Source of the DNA: Legionella santicrucis | Lineage (GTDB): Bacteria > Pseudomonadota > Gammaproteobacteria > Legionellales > Legionellaceae | Direction of reading: 5' to 3' | Assembly: GCF_001468135.1 (NCBI RefSeq) | Contig: NZ_LNYU01000091.1 | Coordinates: forward strand, 427,014-491,013 | Length of the DNA stretch: 64,000 nt | Shown: one piece after another, positions 1 through 8,940 of the stretch | Layout: every line of letters begins with the position of its first letter | Numbering within the stretch: the stretch's first letter is position 1 | Notes under the pieces: model-generated | Database searches by the model: none | What the model saw: only the letters and a program-made list of their open reading frames with translations | What the model was told of the DNA's origin: nothing | Program-made: the position numbers and the translations under genes

Positions 1-438
1 GTCAACAAATTGACCAAACTCACCGTTAACTGCGTCCCATCTGTTTTTGTGACCAAAACCGATTGTTACGTCAGGATCAAATCCTGGAGTAAATGTGGTG
101 TTATTCCAGCTTGTATCTAGGTGATACCAAGTTAAGGTAATATCATTTCCAGTGTTGAAGTGATAAGAACCTTCGATTTGAAAACCCCAGTTCCATTGAG
201 CATCTAAATCAGTATTAATAGAAGCACCAGCTATAACAGGGTTTGCTTCTATACCCAGTGAAACGTTATTATCGGTCATTGTTTGTAAGACCAGAGCTTG
301 TCCACCAACATTCCATGCACTGCTTGGGCAAGGAACAGTTACATTACCTGGGGTGCAAACTGGTCCCATGGTGCCAGCGAATACTGCACTGCTACCTAAA
401 GCAAGAACAGCTAACGCTGTTTTTTTCAAATTTAACAT
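1..438 (-). CDS. Major outer membrane protein (MOMP family), partial, copy A
   Basis: This is the N-terminal 146 codons of an outer membrane beta-barrel porin; the rest lies before the window. The signal peptide ([20 protein letters not shown] then AGTM) and the mature start [13 protein letters not shown] with paired cysteines are typical of the Legionella MOMP/OmpS family. The phrase [12 protein letters not shown] is also family-typical. It is nearly identical in DNA and protein to the neighbouring copy at 601-1554 over the shared part, differing at a few codons. Family membership is confident; which paralogue it is cannot be told. Confidence 0.85.
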   Translation of the reverse strand, partial: MLNLKKTALAVLALGSSAVFAGTMGPVCTPGNVTVPCPSSAWNVGGQALVLQTMTDNNVSLGIEANPVIAGASINTDLDAQWNWGFQIEGSYHFNTGNDITLTWYHLDTSWNNTTFTPGFDPDVTIGFGHKNRWDAVNGEFGQFVD

Positions 439-496
439 GCTTATCTCCACTTTTTATTATTATTTCCGTTCGTTACCAATTTAAATTGTTAGCAAC

Positions 497-530
497 GGTA
501 CGCATATTCGCTCTATACCGAGAGCGTACC
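497..530 (-). repeat. Hairpin at the 5' end of the MOMP copy A leader
   Basis: GGTACGC (497-503) pairs with GCGTACC (524-530), and inside it CGCTCT (509-514) can pair with AGAGCG (521-526). It starts about where the predicted copy A promoter would begin transcription, so it may be a 5' mRNA stabilising hairpin. No T-run follows on either strand, which argues against a terminator. Confidence 0.45.
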
Positions 531-537
531 TTGCTCA

Positions 538-566
538 ATTATCTTACCGGACCTTTATAAAGTCAA
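538..566 (-). promoter_or_regulatory. Predicted sigma70 promoter of MOMP copy A
   Basis: On the minus strand TTGACT (561-566) and GATAAT (538-543) are separated by 17 bp. The site lies just downstream of the copy B stop and 100 bp upstream of the copy A start, so the two MOMP genes are probably transcribed separately. Confidence 0.6.
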
Positions 567-600
567 CAGTATTAATTAAATTTCTTAAAATGATAGCGAA

Positions 601-1554
601 TTAAATGTTACCTATATACTTCAAGCCAAAGTAAGGACCTGCAGCAGCAAAGTCAGTAGCTGTAGTTTGTAATACAGTTGTGTTTAATGCATGAATGTAG
701 TCAAACCACATGTAACCAGCATCCAGTATTAAATCACCTTGTGCCAATGGATAGTCATAGCTAGCGCCTAACTTAGCTTCTAATTCAGGAACAACTGTTG
801 TTCTGCTTCCACCGATGTTTAAGTCAAATACTTCACCACCAGCACTTGTAAAGACATCAAGGTCGTATCCATGCTTAGCACTACCAACCAATACAGCAGC
901 AGCTGCTTTAGCATAAATTCCGAAACCGTTACCGAATACATAGTTCATGTCGATACCAGTACGTGGACCGAAGCCATTGTATTGAGTATTTCCATTGAAT
1001 CGAGCAAGGAAATCATCAGCATCAGCATCTACGTCAGCAGCAAATGCATGAACGCTTCTCTTAATGCTTGCGAATTGGAAACCACCATGGAAACGGATTT
1101 TCTTGTTAGCGCTGACATCAACAAATTGACCAAACTCACCGTTAACTGCGTCCCATCTGTTTTTGTGACCAAAACCAATTAGTAAGTCAGGATCAAAACC
1201 TGGAGTAAATGTGGTGTTATTCCAACTTGTATCTAGATGATACCAAGTTAGGGTAATATCATTTCCAGTGTTGAAGTGATAAGAACCTTCGATTTGAAAA
1301 CCCCAGTTCCATTGAGCATCTAAATCAGTATTAATAGAAGCACCAGCTATAACAGGGTTCGTTTCTATACCCAGTGAAACATCTGTATCGGTCATTGTTT
1401 GTAAGACCAAAGCTTGTCCACCTACATTCCATCCAGTGCTTGGACAAGGAACAGTTACATTACCTGGGGAGCAAACTGGTCCCATAGTACCTGCGAAAAG
1501 GGTACTGCTGCCTAAAGCTAAAATTGCCAAAGTTGTTTTTTTTAAACTTAACAT
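601..1554 (-). CDS. Major outer membrane protein (MOMP family), copy B
   Basis: This 317-residue outer membrane porin has a cleavable signal peptide (residues 1 to about 21, ending LFAG) followed by [15 protein letters not shown], the family's N-terminal signature. The body alternates short polar and aromatic segments as expected for beta strands and ends in a C-terminal aromatic/aliphatic strand ([10 protein letters not shown]). In Legionella the MOMP family forms cysteine-linked porins of the cell envelope. The start follows GGAGA seven bases upstream. Copy A directly downstream is a near duplicate, so this is a tandem porin family; gene conversion between the copies is plausible. Confidence 0.88.
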   Translation of the reverse strand: MLSLKKTTLAILALGSSTLFAGTMGPVCSPGNVTVPCPSTGWNVGGQALVLQTMTDTDVSLGIETNPVIAGASINTDLDAQWNWGFQIEGSYHFNTGNDITLTWYHLDTSWNNTTFTPGFDPDLLIGFGHKNRWDAVNGEFGQFVDVSANKKIRFHGGFQFASIKRSVHAFAADVDADADDFLARFNGNTQYNGFGPRTGIDMNYVFGNGFGIYAKAAAAVLVGSAKHGYDLDVFTSAGGEVFDLNIGGSRTTVVPELEAKLGASYDYPLAQGDLILDAGYMWFDYIHALNTTVLQTTATDFAAAGPYFGLKYIGNI

Positions 1555-1669
1555 GCTTATGTCTCCGCATAAATTATTATTGTATTTCTATATTCATTGA
1601 TAACTCTCTACTAGGAGTTGTCATTAGCATGCCTTCGTCGCTTCAGGTCGATGCATGCAACAGTGTTGA

Positions 1670-1697
1670 GTATTAGCAGTGGAGTGAAATATGTCAA
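1670..1697 (-). promoter_or_regulatory. Predicted sigma70 promoter of MOMP copy B
   Basis: On the minus strand TTGACA (1692-1697, perfect) is followed after 16 bp by TAATAC (1670-1675). This gives a leader of roughly 110 nt before the ATG at 1554. The leader contains two GCATGC palindromes (near 1629 and 1653) that could form a stem. The rest of the 1555-1902 gap is AT-rich with no other clear feature. Confidence 0.65.
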
Positions 1698-1902
1698 GAA
1701 AAATTATTAAAAAAAATAATAATTTTCAAGTAGATATGTTTTTTTTGAGCATCGAATATTTTTTTTGCTCAAAATGAAAAAAATTAATATTTTACAGACA
1801 AATTAGTTGGTCATCAGTACAAATAGGAATAAATACTATCATTCTGCATCTTGAATGGTATTTCGTGTTATCCTTAGTTATCTGCAAAATTACGAGATTT
1901 TT

Positions 1903-2937
1903 ATGGTACAGACGTTATGTATTAACCGTCCTGACGATTGGCATGTCCATCTCAGAGATAATGAACTATTACAACATACTGTAACAGGCAGTGCTGAGCA
2001 TTTCGCACGCGCATTAATTATGCCAAATCTTAAACCAGCGCTTACCTCCTTGTCGTCAATTAATGATTATAGAGCCAGAATTCTTGCCGCCTTACCTAAA
2101 GACAGCACATTTGAGCCTTATATGACTTTTTATTTGAACGATTCTGTAAGCGCCGAAGATTTAAATAAAGCAGCGCATATACCTTATATTTTAGGAGCCA
2201 AGCTTTACCCCGCTGGAGCTACAACAAATTCTGAAGCCGGAGCAAAATCACTTACTGAACTTTACCCTCTTTTTGAAGTATTACAAAGTAATAACTTAGT
2301 GCTGCAAATTCATGGAGAAGTAACTCATGGCGATATATTTGCGCGAGAATCTTTATTTATAGATGAATATTTAAAACCTATAGTCAGCAATTTCCCTAAA
2401 CTAAGAATAGTATTTGAACATATCTCTACTCAAACTGCTGTAGAATATGTGCTGCAAGCACCAAAAACAGTATCGGCTACCATTACGCCACATCATTTAT
2501 TATATAATCGTAATAAATTACTTGTAGGTGGACTTAGGCCACATTATTATTGCTTGCCCATTTTAAAGCATGAAAAGGATCAAAAGGCTTTACAGATTGC
2601 TGCTTGTAGTGGAAACCCTAAATTTTTTGCTGGCACAGATAGCGCACCCCATAGTGTAAACACGAAAGAGAATGCTTGCGGATGTGCTGGAATTTACTCT
2701 GCTCCATATGCCTTAGCTTTATATGCGCAAGTGTTTGATGAATTAAATCAATTAAAGCAATTGAATCACTTTTTAAGTCATTTTGGCGCTGAATTTTACC
2801 AATTACCTATTAATCAGCAACAAATTGAATTAGTTAAATCACCACAAATAGTACCCGACTATTTACCTTTAGGCTTATGTCAAGTTGTTCCTATAGCAGC
2901 TGGAGAAACGATTCAATGGAGTATCCATGAATCATAA
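1903..2937 (+). CDS. pyrC: Dihydroorotase
   Basis: This enzyme closes N-carbamoyl-aspartate to dihydroorotate, step three of pyrimidine synthesis. The 344 residues match the E. coli-type PyrC length. Zinc ligands are seen in DDWHVHLRDN near the N-terminus, the carbamylated lysine in ILGAKLYPAGATTNS, further metal histidines in QIHGEV and FEHISTQ, and the catalytic Asp in FAGTDSAPHS. I chose ATG 1903 over an in-frame upstream ATG at 1855 because the family starts a few residues before this zinc motif. The 3' end overlaps rnt by 11 bp, so the two are probably co-transcribed. Confidence 0.95.
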   Translation: MVQTLCINRPDDWHVHLRDNELLQHTVTGSAEHFARALIMPNLKPALTSLSSINDYRARILAALPKDSTFEPYMTFYLNDSVSAEDLNKAAHIPYILGAKLYPAGATTNSEAGAKSLTELYPLFEVLQSNNLVLQIHGEVTHGDIFARESLFIDEYLKPIVSNFPKLRIVFEHISTQTAVEYVLQAPKTVSATITPHHLLYNRNKLLVGGLRPHYYCLPILKHEKDQKALQIAACSGNPKFFAGTDSAPHSVNTKENACGCAGIYSAPYALALYAQVFDELNQLKQLNHFLSHFGAEFYQLPINQQQIELVKSPQIVPDYLPLGLCQVVPIAAGETIQWSIHES

Positions 2938-3562
2938 TCCTTTATTTAGCATGCATATAAAAGAACGATTCCGCGGCTTTTTACCTGTAGTTGTTGATAT
3001 TGAAACTGCCGGTGTTGATCCACAAAAAAATGCATTATTGGAAATATGTATCGTACTCATTCTAATGGATGATCAAGGTAAACTTTATCGAGGAAAAAGC
3101 CATTTTGAGCATATTTTGCCTTTTCCTGGTTCAGAGCTCGATCAAAAATCACTTGAATTTAATCAAATTGATCCCTTTCAACCATTACGCTTTGCAATAG
3201 ATGAAAAAGCTGCTCTAGAAAATTTATTCCATCCGATTTTTGCCGCAATCAAAAAATTTCAGTGCCAACGTGCTGTTTTAGTAGGTCACAATGCATGGTT
3301 CGATTTATTGTTTATAAAGGAAGCCATAAAGAGGACAGGGGTTAAATCTCCATTTCATGCGTTTACTTGCTTTGATACAGCAACTTTAGGAGGTTTTATT
3401 TATGGGCAAACCGTATTAGCTAAAGCAGCCCAGGCAGCCGGAATTTCTTTTGATGCAGAAGAAGCTCATTCAGCAATTTATGATGCAGAGAAAACAGCAG
3501 ATCTATTTTGTCATATGACAAACATGTGGCAGACAAGGACAAAAAATAGACAGCCCGAGTAA
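2927..3562 (+). CDS. rnt: Ribonuclease T
   Basis: A 211-residue DEDD-family 3' to 5' exoribonuclease that trims tRNA 3' ends and matures stable RNAs. The acidic metal ligands are visible in VVVDIETAG near residue 25 (DxE), in GHNAWFDLLF, and in the C-terminal HSAIYDAEKTA (HxxxxD). Length is normal for RNase T. It overlaps the end of pyrC, implying translational coupling. An exonuclease domain of the DnaQ epsilon family is the only alternative; the DEDDh layout and size favour RNase T. Confidence 0.93.
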   Translation: MNHNPLFSMHIKERFRGFLPVVVDIETAGVDPQKNALLEICIVLILMDDQGKLYRGKSHFEHILPFPGSELDQKSLEFNQIDPFQPLRFAIDEKAALENLFHPIFAAIKKFQCQRAVLVGHNAWFDLLFIKEAIKRTGVKSPFHAFTCFDTATLGGFIYGQTVLAKAAQAAGISFDAEEAHSAIYDAEKTADLFCHMTNMWQTRTKNRQPE

Positions 3563-3589
3563 ACCAAAAGGCAACTCAGGCTACAAATT

Positions 3590-4195
3590 TTATAATGACT
3601 CAGAATGCTCGGATAAATATGCGGCAACACCCTCTGTAGAAGCGGTCATGCCTGCTTTTCCTTTTTGCCAGCCAGCAGGACAAACTTCACCGTTTTCTTC
3701 AAAGTGCTGTACTGCATCAATGATTCTTAGAATTTCATCTATGTTGCGGCCAATAGGTAAGTCATTGACGATTTGTGAGCGAACTATACCATTGGTATCA
3801 ATAATAAATGCTCCACGGAAAGAAACACCTGCAGCAGGATGTTCCACGCCATAAGACTGACAAATACTATGAGTTATGTCTGCAGCCATAGTATAGCGAA
3901 CAGAACCAATACCCCCTTTGTTCACTGGAGTATTTCTATATGCATTATGAGTAAAGTGTGAATCAATAGAAACAGTAACCACCTCGACATTACGGCTTTT
4001 AAATTCATCGATGCGATGATCTAAAGCAATCAACTCAGAAGGACATACAAAGGTAAAATCCAAAGGATAAAAAAACACAAGACCATATTTACCTTTCAAA
4101 TGCTCGTGTAAATTAAATTTATCCACGATTTCACCATTTGCCAAAATAGCAGCTACAGTAAAATCAGGGGCTTTTCTTCCCACTAATACACTCAT
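3590..4195 (-). CDS. ahpC: Typical 2-Cys peroxiredoxin (AhpC/TSA family)
   Basis: This 201-residue thiol peroxidase reduces hydrogen peroxide and organic peroxides. The peroxidatic cysteine is C51 in DFTFVCPSE, and the resolving cysteine is in the C-terminal EVCPAGW motif, so it is a typical 2-Cys enzyme working as a dimer or decamer. No AhpF reductase gene is adjacent, so electrons probably come from thioredoxin. It lies 170 bp downstream of the CGFS glutaredoxin gene on the same strand and near sodB, forming an oxidative-stress neighbourhood. The symbol is by family; Legionella species can carry more than one AhpC. Confidence 0.9.
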   Translation of the reverse strand: MSVLVGRKAPDFTVAAILANGEIVDKFNLHEHLKGKYGLVFFYPLDFTFVCPSELIALDHRIDEFKSRNVEVVTVSIDSHFTHNAYRNTPVNKGGIGSVRYTMAADITHSICQSYGVEHPAAGVSFRGAFIIDTNGIVRSQIVNDLPIGRNIDEILRIIDAVQHFEENGEVCPAGWQKGKAGMTASTEGVAAYLSEHSESL

Positions 4196-4260
4196 TCTAT
4201 GATCTCCATTAATTATAATTATGTATGCCTCTTAGAGCTTGTTGACCATTCTAATATCTT

Positions 4261-4337
4261 AGCAAAATGAGACGCCGACATTCGCATGCTTTATATATAA
4301 GCAATGCGTTGAGACTCTAAGCCACATCATTTTGGCT
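4261..4337. repeat. Imperfect nested inverted repeat between grxD and ahpC
   Basis: The outer arms AGCAAAATGA (4261-4270) and TCATTTTGGCT (4327-4337) pair with one bulge. The inner arms CGCATGCTT (4283-4291) and AAGCAATGCG (4299-4308) pair with one bulged A. On the minus strand this lies after grxD and in the leader of the peroxiredoxin gene, so it could be a terminator, attenuator or small repeated element. Confidence 0.4.
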
Positions 4338-4366
4338 CAATCTAATGAATTGTCAATTAATCTATG

Positions 4367-4684
4367 TTACGCAGCAATTGCATCACGCAGCATGGTTTCT
4401 AATTCACCTTGTTGAAATAACTCGGCAATAATGTCAGAACCACCTATCAATTCTCCTTTTATATAAAGCTGTGGAAAGGTAGGCCAATCAGAGAACTGAG
4501 GTAACGTTTGGCGAATATCAGGATTTGCAAGCACATCTACATACGCAAAATCGACGCCGCACGCCTCAATACATTGGACTGCGCGTGCAGAAAATCCACA
4601 TTGTGGCATCTTCGGTGTACCTTTCATATAAAGCAAAATAGCGTTTTCTGTTATTTGCTTTTTAATTTTTTCTAAAGTATCCAC
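4367..4684 (-). CDS. grxD: Monothiol glutaredoxin, CGFS type (Grx4 family)
   Basis: A 105-residue glutaredoxin with the CGFS active site (C29) in PKMPQCGFSARAV. These proteins bind a glutathione-ligated [2Fe-2S] cluster as dimers and act in Fe-S cluster delivery and iron sensing rather than general disulfide reduction. The glutathione-binding elements KGTP, WPTFPQLYIKGE and GGSDI are all present. Length is normal for the family. It is transcribed with, or just ahead of, the peroxiredoxin gene. Confidence 0.94.
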   Translation of the reverse strand: MDTLEKIKKQITENAILLYMKGTPKMPQCGFSARAVQCIEACGVDFAYVDVLANPDIRQTLPQFSDWPTFPQLYIKGELIGGSDIIAELFQQGELETMLRDAIAA

Positions 4685-4910
4685 TCACACACCTTATAAG
4701 TAATAAATTTAATGACGGTCATTATTGCGAAAACCTGTCAAGCTCGCAAGCAATAATATTTTGGCACGTTAGCTTAACAGATTTTTGATCAAAAGCCAAC
4801 CAACACCCCATTTGATCAAATAGCAAATAAATTATCCAAGTATAGTTCAATTACAGTAACTCTTTGTAGGCGATTGCAAACGCTTTTTTCTTAATTAGGG
4901 ATAATCTTCA

Positions 4911-4938
4911 TTGAATATCACCATCTACCTGCTACACT
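4911..4938 (+). promoter_or_regulatory. Predicted sodB promoter
   Basis: TTGAAT (4911-4916) and TACACT (4933-4938) are separated by 16 bp, placing the start of transcription about 25 nt before the sodB ATG. The ribosome binding site TAGGAG follows just ahead of the ATG. Confidence 0.5.
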
Positions 4939-4968
4939 TAGCGCAGAATAATAAATTAGGAGATTAGG

Positions 4969-5547
4969 ATGACCTTTACACTACCTGAATTACCTTACGC
5001 AAAAAATGCGTTAGAACCACATATTTCTAGTGAAACTCTTGAGTACCATTATGGTAAACATCATCAAGCCTACGTGACGAACTTAAATAAACTAATTCCA
5101 GGTACTGAATTTGAATCCATGAAATTAGAAGACATCATTAAAAAATCAAAAGGAGGGATATTTAATAATGCAGCACAAGTATGGAATCATACTTTTTATT
5201 GGCACTGCCTAAGCCCAAATGGTGGTGGTGAACCCCAAGGAAAACTTGCTGAAGCAATTAATAAATATTTTGGATCTTTTGATTCATTTAAAGAAAAATT
5301 TACACAAACCGCCATTACAACTTTTGGCTCAGGTTGGGCATGGCTTGTTCAAGACAGCACTGGCGAATTAAAAATAACCAGTACCAGTAATGCAGGCACA
5401 CCAATGACCGAAGGGTTAACTGCACTATTGACCTGCGATGTGTGGGAACACGCTTACTATATTGATTACCGTAATGCTCGACCAGATTATGTGACTGCAT
5501 TTTGGAATTTAGTGAACTGGGATTTTGTAGCTGACAATATGAAATAG
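4969..5547 (+). CDS. sodB: Superoxide dismutase [Fe]
   Basis: A 192-residue cytoplasmic superoxide dismutase. Metal ligands are visible as H27 in [12 protein letters not shown], the histidine in WNHTFYW (near 74), and the Asp/His pair in [12 protein letters not shown] (near 157 and 161). Residues such as the [11 protein letters not shown] segment and length fit Fe-SOD of the SodB class rather than Mn-SOD; metal choice cannot be proved from sequence. The gene starts after a strong TAGGAG site. No convincing terminator follows. Confidence 0.95.
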   Translation: MTFTLPELPYAKNALEPHISSETLEYHYGKHHQAYVTNLNKLIPGTEFESMKLEDIIKKSKGGIFNNAAQVWNHTFYWHCLSPNGGGEPQGKLAEAINKYFGSFDSFKEKFTQTAITTFGSGWAWLVQDSTGELKITSTSNAGTPMTEGLTALLTCDVWEHAYYIDYRNARPDYVTAFWNLVNWDFVADNMK

Positions 5548-5649
5548 TATCCTTTTTTCACTGTTATAAAAAAAGAACAGTTGATGGTGTCAACGAATAG
5601 ATTATCTAGAAATTAGAGCAAAATTTGTTGCCATAGTCCCTCCACTTTC

Positions 5650-5690
5650 CTGCTATTGACTTAAGAAATCTATTCTTAAGTCAATAGCAG
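5650..5690. repeat. Perfect 17-bp inverted repeat, 7-nt loop
   Basis: CTGCTATTGACTTAAGA (5650-5666) is exactly repeated inverted at 5674-5690. No T-run follows, so it is not a standard terminator. It is the only marked feature in the 363-bp gap between sodB and argD (5548-5910); a TATAAT at 5824-5829 could be the argD minus-10 but has no good minus-35. Confidence 0.6.
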
Positions 5691-5910
5691 TGTTCCTCAG
5701 CCCAAACGGTTCGTAGTAAAATCACGTTCTCTGATACGAAACTCATAATATAATCTCTTTTCATAGAAACATATCGCCTATAGAATTTTTATTCCCATAT
5801 AGCGCAGGAAAGAAAGTTGTGGCTATAATGTGAGCTATCATTATCTCTTCCATAAAAATAAGAAATAATATATTTAAAATGGAAATCCTTAAGTTTTAAA
5901 GGAAAACATT

Positions 5911-7080
5911 ATGGCTTTAATCACAAGTTACAATCCCATGCCAATAACGTTCACACATGGAGAAGGAGTTTGGTTGTATGATGAACAAGGAAAGGCCTAT
6001 CTTGATGGCCTAAGCGGGATAGCCGTTTGTGGGTTAGGACATGCTCATCCTGATGTCACAAAAACAATACAACAACAAGCAGCTAGGCTGATTCACACCT
6101 CGAATACCTTTCACATTAAACAACAAGAATTACTTGCAGAAAAACTCACAACCATGACAGGCATGGAGCAGGTTTTTTTCGCCAATTCAGGTGCAGAAGT
6201 GAATGAAGCAGCAATTAAATTAACCCGCCTTTTTGGTCACAAAAAAGGAATTGAAACACCATCAATCATTGTTATGGAAAAAGCCTTTCATGGTCGCACC
6301 ATGGCGACATTAACTGCATCGGGAAGTCGTAAAGTACAAGCGGGATTTGAACCCTTGGTCCCTGGCTTCATTCGTGCTCCTTTTAATGACTTAGACGCCA
6401 TTCATACTATTGCAGCGAACAGGGAAGATGTCGTCGCTGTGATGCTTGAACCGATACAAGGCGAAGGCGGCATCCATGCAGCAGAGGAAAGTTATCTTCG
6501 TTCTGTTGCCAAACTTTGTGAGCAACATGATTGGATGCTTATTTTAGATGAAATCCAAACTGGAAATGGCCGCACTGGAAAATTATTTGCCTGTATGCAT
6601 TATGATATTCAGCCTGATGTTCTTACTACAGCCAAAGGTTTAGGAAATGGTGTTCCAATCGGAGCTTGTCTCATCAGTAAAAGAGCAAAGGATTTATTTA
6701 AACCCGGGAATCATGGTTCAACCTTTGGTGGCAATCCTTTAGCCTGTGCGACAGCTTTAACTGTACTAGAAATCATAGAGCGCGATAAAATTTGCGAAAA
6801 AGTCACAAAAAACAGCGCGCTATTAATGGAACAGTTAATCAAAAATCTTGGTGAACATCCGAATGTTAAAGCAATTCGCGGTAAAGGATATATGATTGGT
6901 ATTGAACTGGATCGACCCGCCAATGATATGCGTTTGCAAGGACTTGCTAATGGAATACTCTTTAATATCACTGCAGATACTGTTGTACGACTATTACCAC
7001 CATTGATCATTAATGAAGATGAAATTAATGAATTAGTCAATCGATTAACCTTAACGATTAATCAATTTACTCAATTATAA
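5911..7080 (+). CDS. argD: Acetylornithine aminotransferase (class III PLP aminotransferase)
   Basis: A 389-residue PLP enzyme of the acetylornithine/ornithine aminotransferase subgroup, which interconverts N-acetylornithine and N-acetylglutamate semialdehyde in arginine synthesis. Motifs seen: GLSGIAVCGLGHAHPDV, the PLP phosphate-binding FFANSGAEVNEAAIKL, the class III signature around LILDEIQTGNGRTGK, and the Schiff-base lysine in TTAKGLGNGVPIG. The neighbours coq7 and pit follow at 21-22 bp and are functionally unrelated. An alternative is a succinylornithine or other omega-aminotransferase, since no other arg genes are nearby. Confidence 0.85.
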   Translation: MALITSYNPMPITFTHGEGVWLYDEQGKAYLDGLSGIAVCGLGHAHPDVTKTIQQQAARLIHTSNTFHIKQQELLAEKLTTMTGMEQVFFANSGAEVNEAAIKLTRLFGHKKGIETPSIIVMEKAFHGRTMATLTASGSRKVQAGFEPLVPGFIRAPFNDLDAIHTIAANREDVVAVMLEPIQGEGGIHAAEESYLRSVAKLCEQHDWMLILDEIQTGNGRTGKLFACMHYDIQPDVLTTAKGLGNGVPIGACLISKRAKDLFKPGNHGSTFGGNPLACATALTVLEIIERDKICEKVTKNSALLMEQLIKNLGEHPNVKAIRGKGYMIGIELDRPANDMRLQGLANGILFNITADTVVRLLPPLIINEDEINELVNRLTLTINQFTQL

Positions 7081-7101
7081 AAGAGCTCATACAGAATCAC
7101 T

Positions 7102-7743
7102 ATGCGCAAAATGAACACTATGGATACATTAATAGACAACGTAGATAATGCTTTGCGTACTCTATTTCCTCCCGCTCAGCGTATAGGGTCTCGTCATTCG
7201 CCCGCCAAAGATCTTCCTGAAACCCCGCTTTCCCTCCAAGAAAAAAAACATATTTCGGGATTAATGCGCGTCAATCACGCTGGAGAAGTTTGTGCGCAAG
7301 CACTTTACCAAGGTCAAGCCTTAACAGCACAATTAACCCATATTAAAAAGCAGATGAGTGATGCAGCGGCTGAAGAAATTGATCATTTAGCCTGGTGTGA
7401 AGAACGACTGGCTGAATTGGGCTCCAAAACGAGCCTACTTAATCCTTTATGGTATAGTGGTTCTCTTATGTTAGGAGCTCTTGCTGGATTAGCTGGAGAT
7501 AGAATTAGCTTGGGATTTGTGATGGAGACAGAGCGACAAGTCTCTGCCCATTTGCATCAACATTTACAAAAACTGCCAGCAAAAGATAAAAAATCACATT
7601 CCTTGTTAACTAAAATGAAAGAAGATGAAGAGCAGCACGCAACTCTTGCCATGGAGTCTGGTGCTATAGAGTTACCTTATGTCATCAAGCTCTTAATGCA
7701 TATTGTGTCTAAATTAATGACCAAAAGTAGTTATTATATATAG
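7102..7743 (+). CDS. coq7: 3-demethoxyubiquinol 3-hydroxylase
   Basis: A 213-residue membrane-associated di-iron hydroxylase of ubiquinone synthesis. The ferritin-like carboxylate ligands are visible in RVNHAGEVCAQALYQ, EEIDHLAWCEERL, METERQVSAHLHQ and KEDEEQHATLA, giving the paired E and ExxH pattern. The size fits bacterial Coq7. The start could be 7102, 7111 or 7120; none has a strong ribosome site, so I kept the first. It sits 21 bp after argD and 22 bp before pit, suggesting one transcript. Confidence 0.93.
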   Translation: MRKMNTMDTLIDNVDNALRTLFPPAQRIGSRHSPAKDLPETPLSLQEKKHISGLMRVNHAGEVCAQALYQGQALTAQLTHIKKQMSDAAAEEIDHLAWCEERLAELGSKTSLLNPLWYSGSLMLGALAGLAGDRISLGFVMETERQVSAHLHQHLQKLPAKDKKSHSLLTKMKEDEEQHATLAMESGAIELPYVIKLLMHIVSKLMTKSSYYI

Positions 7744-7765
7744 TATTCTAAGGAATAGTTTTAGT

Positions 7766-8752
7766 ATGGACTCAACCTTTTTATTTACATTTTTTGTAAT
7801 CATGGTTGCCTATGCTTTTGATTTCATTAATGGTTTCCATGATGCAGCAAATTCTATAGCTACGATCGTCACTACCAAGGTTTTGACTCCCAAGCAAGCC
7901 GTAATATGGGCTGCATTTTTCAATTTTATTGCTTTTTTAGTTTTTAATCTCACGGTGGCAAAAACTATTGGGAGCGGCTTAATCGACGCCCATATTGTTG
8001 ATGCACATTTTATTTTAGCCGCATTAATCGGCGCTATATTCTGGAATCTTGTGACTTGGTATTACGGACTTCCATCAAGTTCTTCGCATGCCCTTATTGG
8101 TGGGCTAGCGGGTGCCGCAATAGCCAAGGGAGGTTTTTCATCGCTAAAAATGACTGGTTTTGCCAAAGTAATCGGCGGAATTTTTGTGTCACCTGCTCTT
8201 GGATTAGTTGTTGCATTATTTATTACTTATTTTTTTTATAAGTTTTCGAAAAATTCAAAACAAACCCATTTCAAGTTCTTTAAAGGCTTCCAATTATGCT
8301 CCTCTGCGTTACTTAGCCTAACCCATGGAAGTAATGATGGCCAAAAGACTATGGGGATTATCTCTATATTACTTTTTTCAGCAGCTTGGATCGAAGGGCC
8401 TTTTTATGTCCCATGTTGGGTGGTCATTTCATGTCAAGCTGCAATAAGTCTTGGAACCCTTGCGGGAGGCTGGCGCATTGTGCATACAATGGGAACCCAA
8501 ATAACAAAACTCGACACCATAAAGGGTTGTGCAGCCGAAACTGGAGCAGCAATTTCTCTTTTTATTGCAACACAATCAGGTATTCCTGTTTCCACTACCC
8601 ATACTGTAACTGGAGCAATTGCTGGGGTCGGATTATCTAATGGACTTTCTGGTCCCCATTGGCGCGTCATCAGAAGAATTTTCTTTTCTTGGCTCATTAC
8701 AATTCCTGCCGCAGCAATCATTTCTGCTGCATTGATATTAAGCAACATTTAA
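7766..8752 (+). CDS. pit: Inorganic phosphate transporter, PiT family
   Basis: A 328-residue polytopic membrane protein, about ten hydrophobic segments. The two PiT signature repeats are present: FINGFHDAANSIATIVTTKV near the N-terminus and SLTHGSNDGQKTMGII near the middle, with GIPVSTTHTVTGAIAGVG near the end. PiT carriers move metal-phosphate with protons or sodium. It is shorter than E. coli PitA (about 499 residues), matching the compact form common in other bacteria. It probably shares a transcript with argD and coq7. Confidence 0.92.
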   Translation: MDSTFLFTFFVIMVAYAFDFINGFHDAANSIATIVTTKVLTPKQAVIWAAFFNFIAFLVFNLTVAKTIGSGLIDAHIVDAHFILAALIGAIFWNLVTWYYGLPSSSSHALIGGLAGAAIAKGGFSSLKMTGFAKVIGGIFVSPALGLVVALFITYFFYKFSKNSKQTHFKFFKGFQLCSSALLSLTHGSNDGQKTMGIISILLFSAAWIEGPFYVPCWVVISCQAAISLGTLAGGWRIVHTMGTQITKLDTIKGCAAETGAAISLFIATQSGIPVSTTHTVTGAIAGVGLSNGLSGPHWRVIRRIFFSWLITIPAAAIISAALILSNI

Positions 8753-8903
8753 ACCATCATTTAGAGCAAAAATCGCTACTTAAAGTAATTGGATGTGAAA
8801 AACATACCCCCTTACATCTTTGTAGATCAAGATAATAAATCGGCTAGAATTAATATTGATGTTCGTGATTAAATGATAGACAAAGAAAAAAGGAGGGATG
8901 TCA

Positions 8904-8940
8904 AAAATTTTTCAAGCCATCTAGGGAGCCTCTAGTGGCT
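8904..8940 (-). terminator. Possible terminator of the amino acid permease gene
   Basis: On the minus strand AGCCA-CTAG (from 8940) pairs with CTAG-A-TGGCT (to 8915), immediately after the permease stop codon. It is followed by TTGAAAAATTTTT rather than a pure T-run, so the call is tentative. Confidence 0.4.

Noticed and set aside
1855..1902. Upstream in-frame ATG for pyrC
   Set aside because: It adds 16 residues not found in the family; ATG 1903 gives the normal length.
5548..5585. CTGTT/AACAG pair after sodB as a terminator
   Set aside because: Stem of only about five bases with an A-rich loop; no clear T-run after it on the plus strand.
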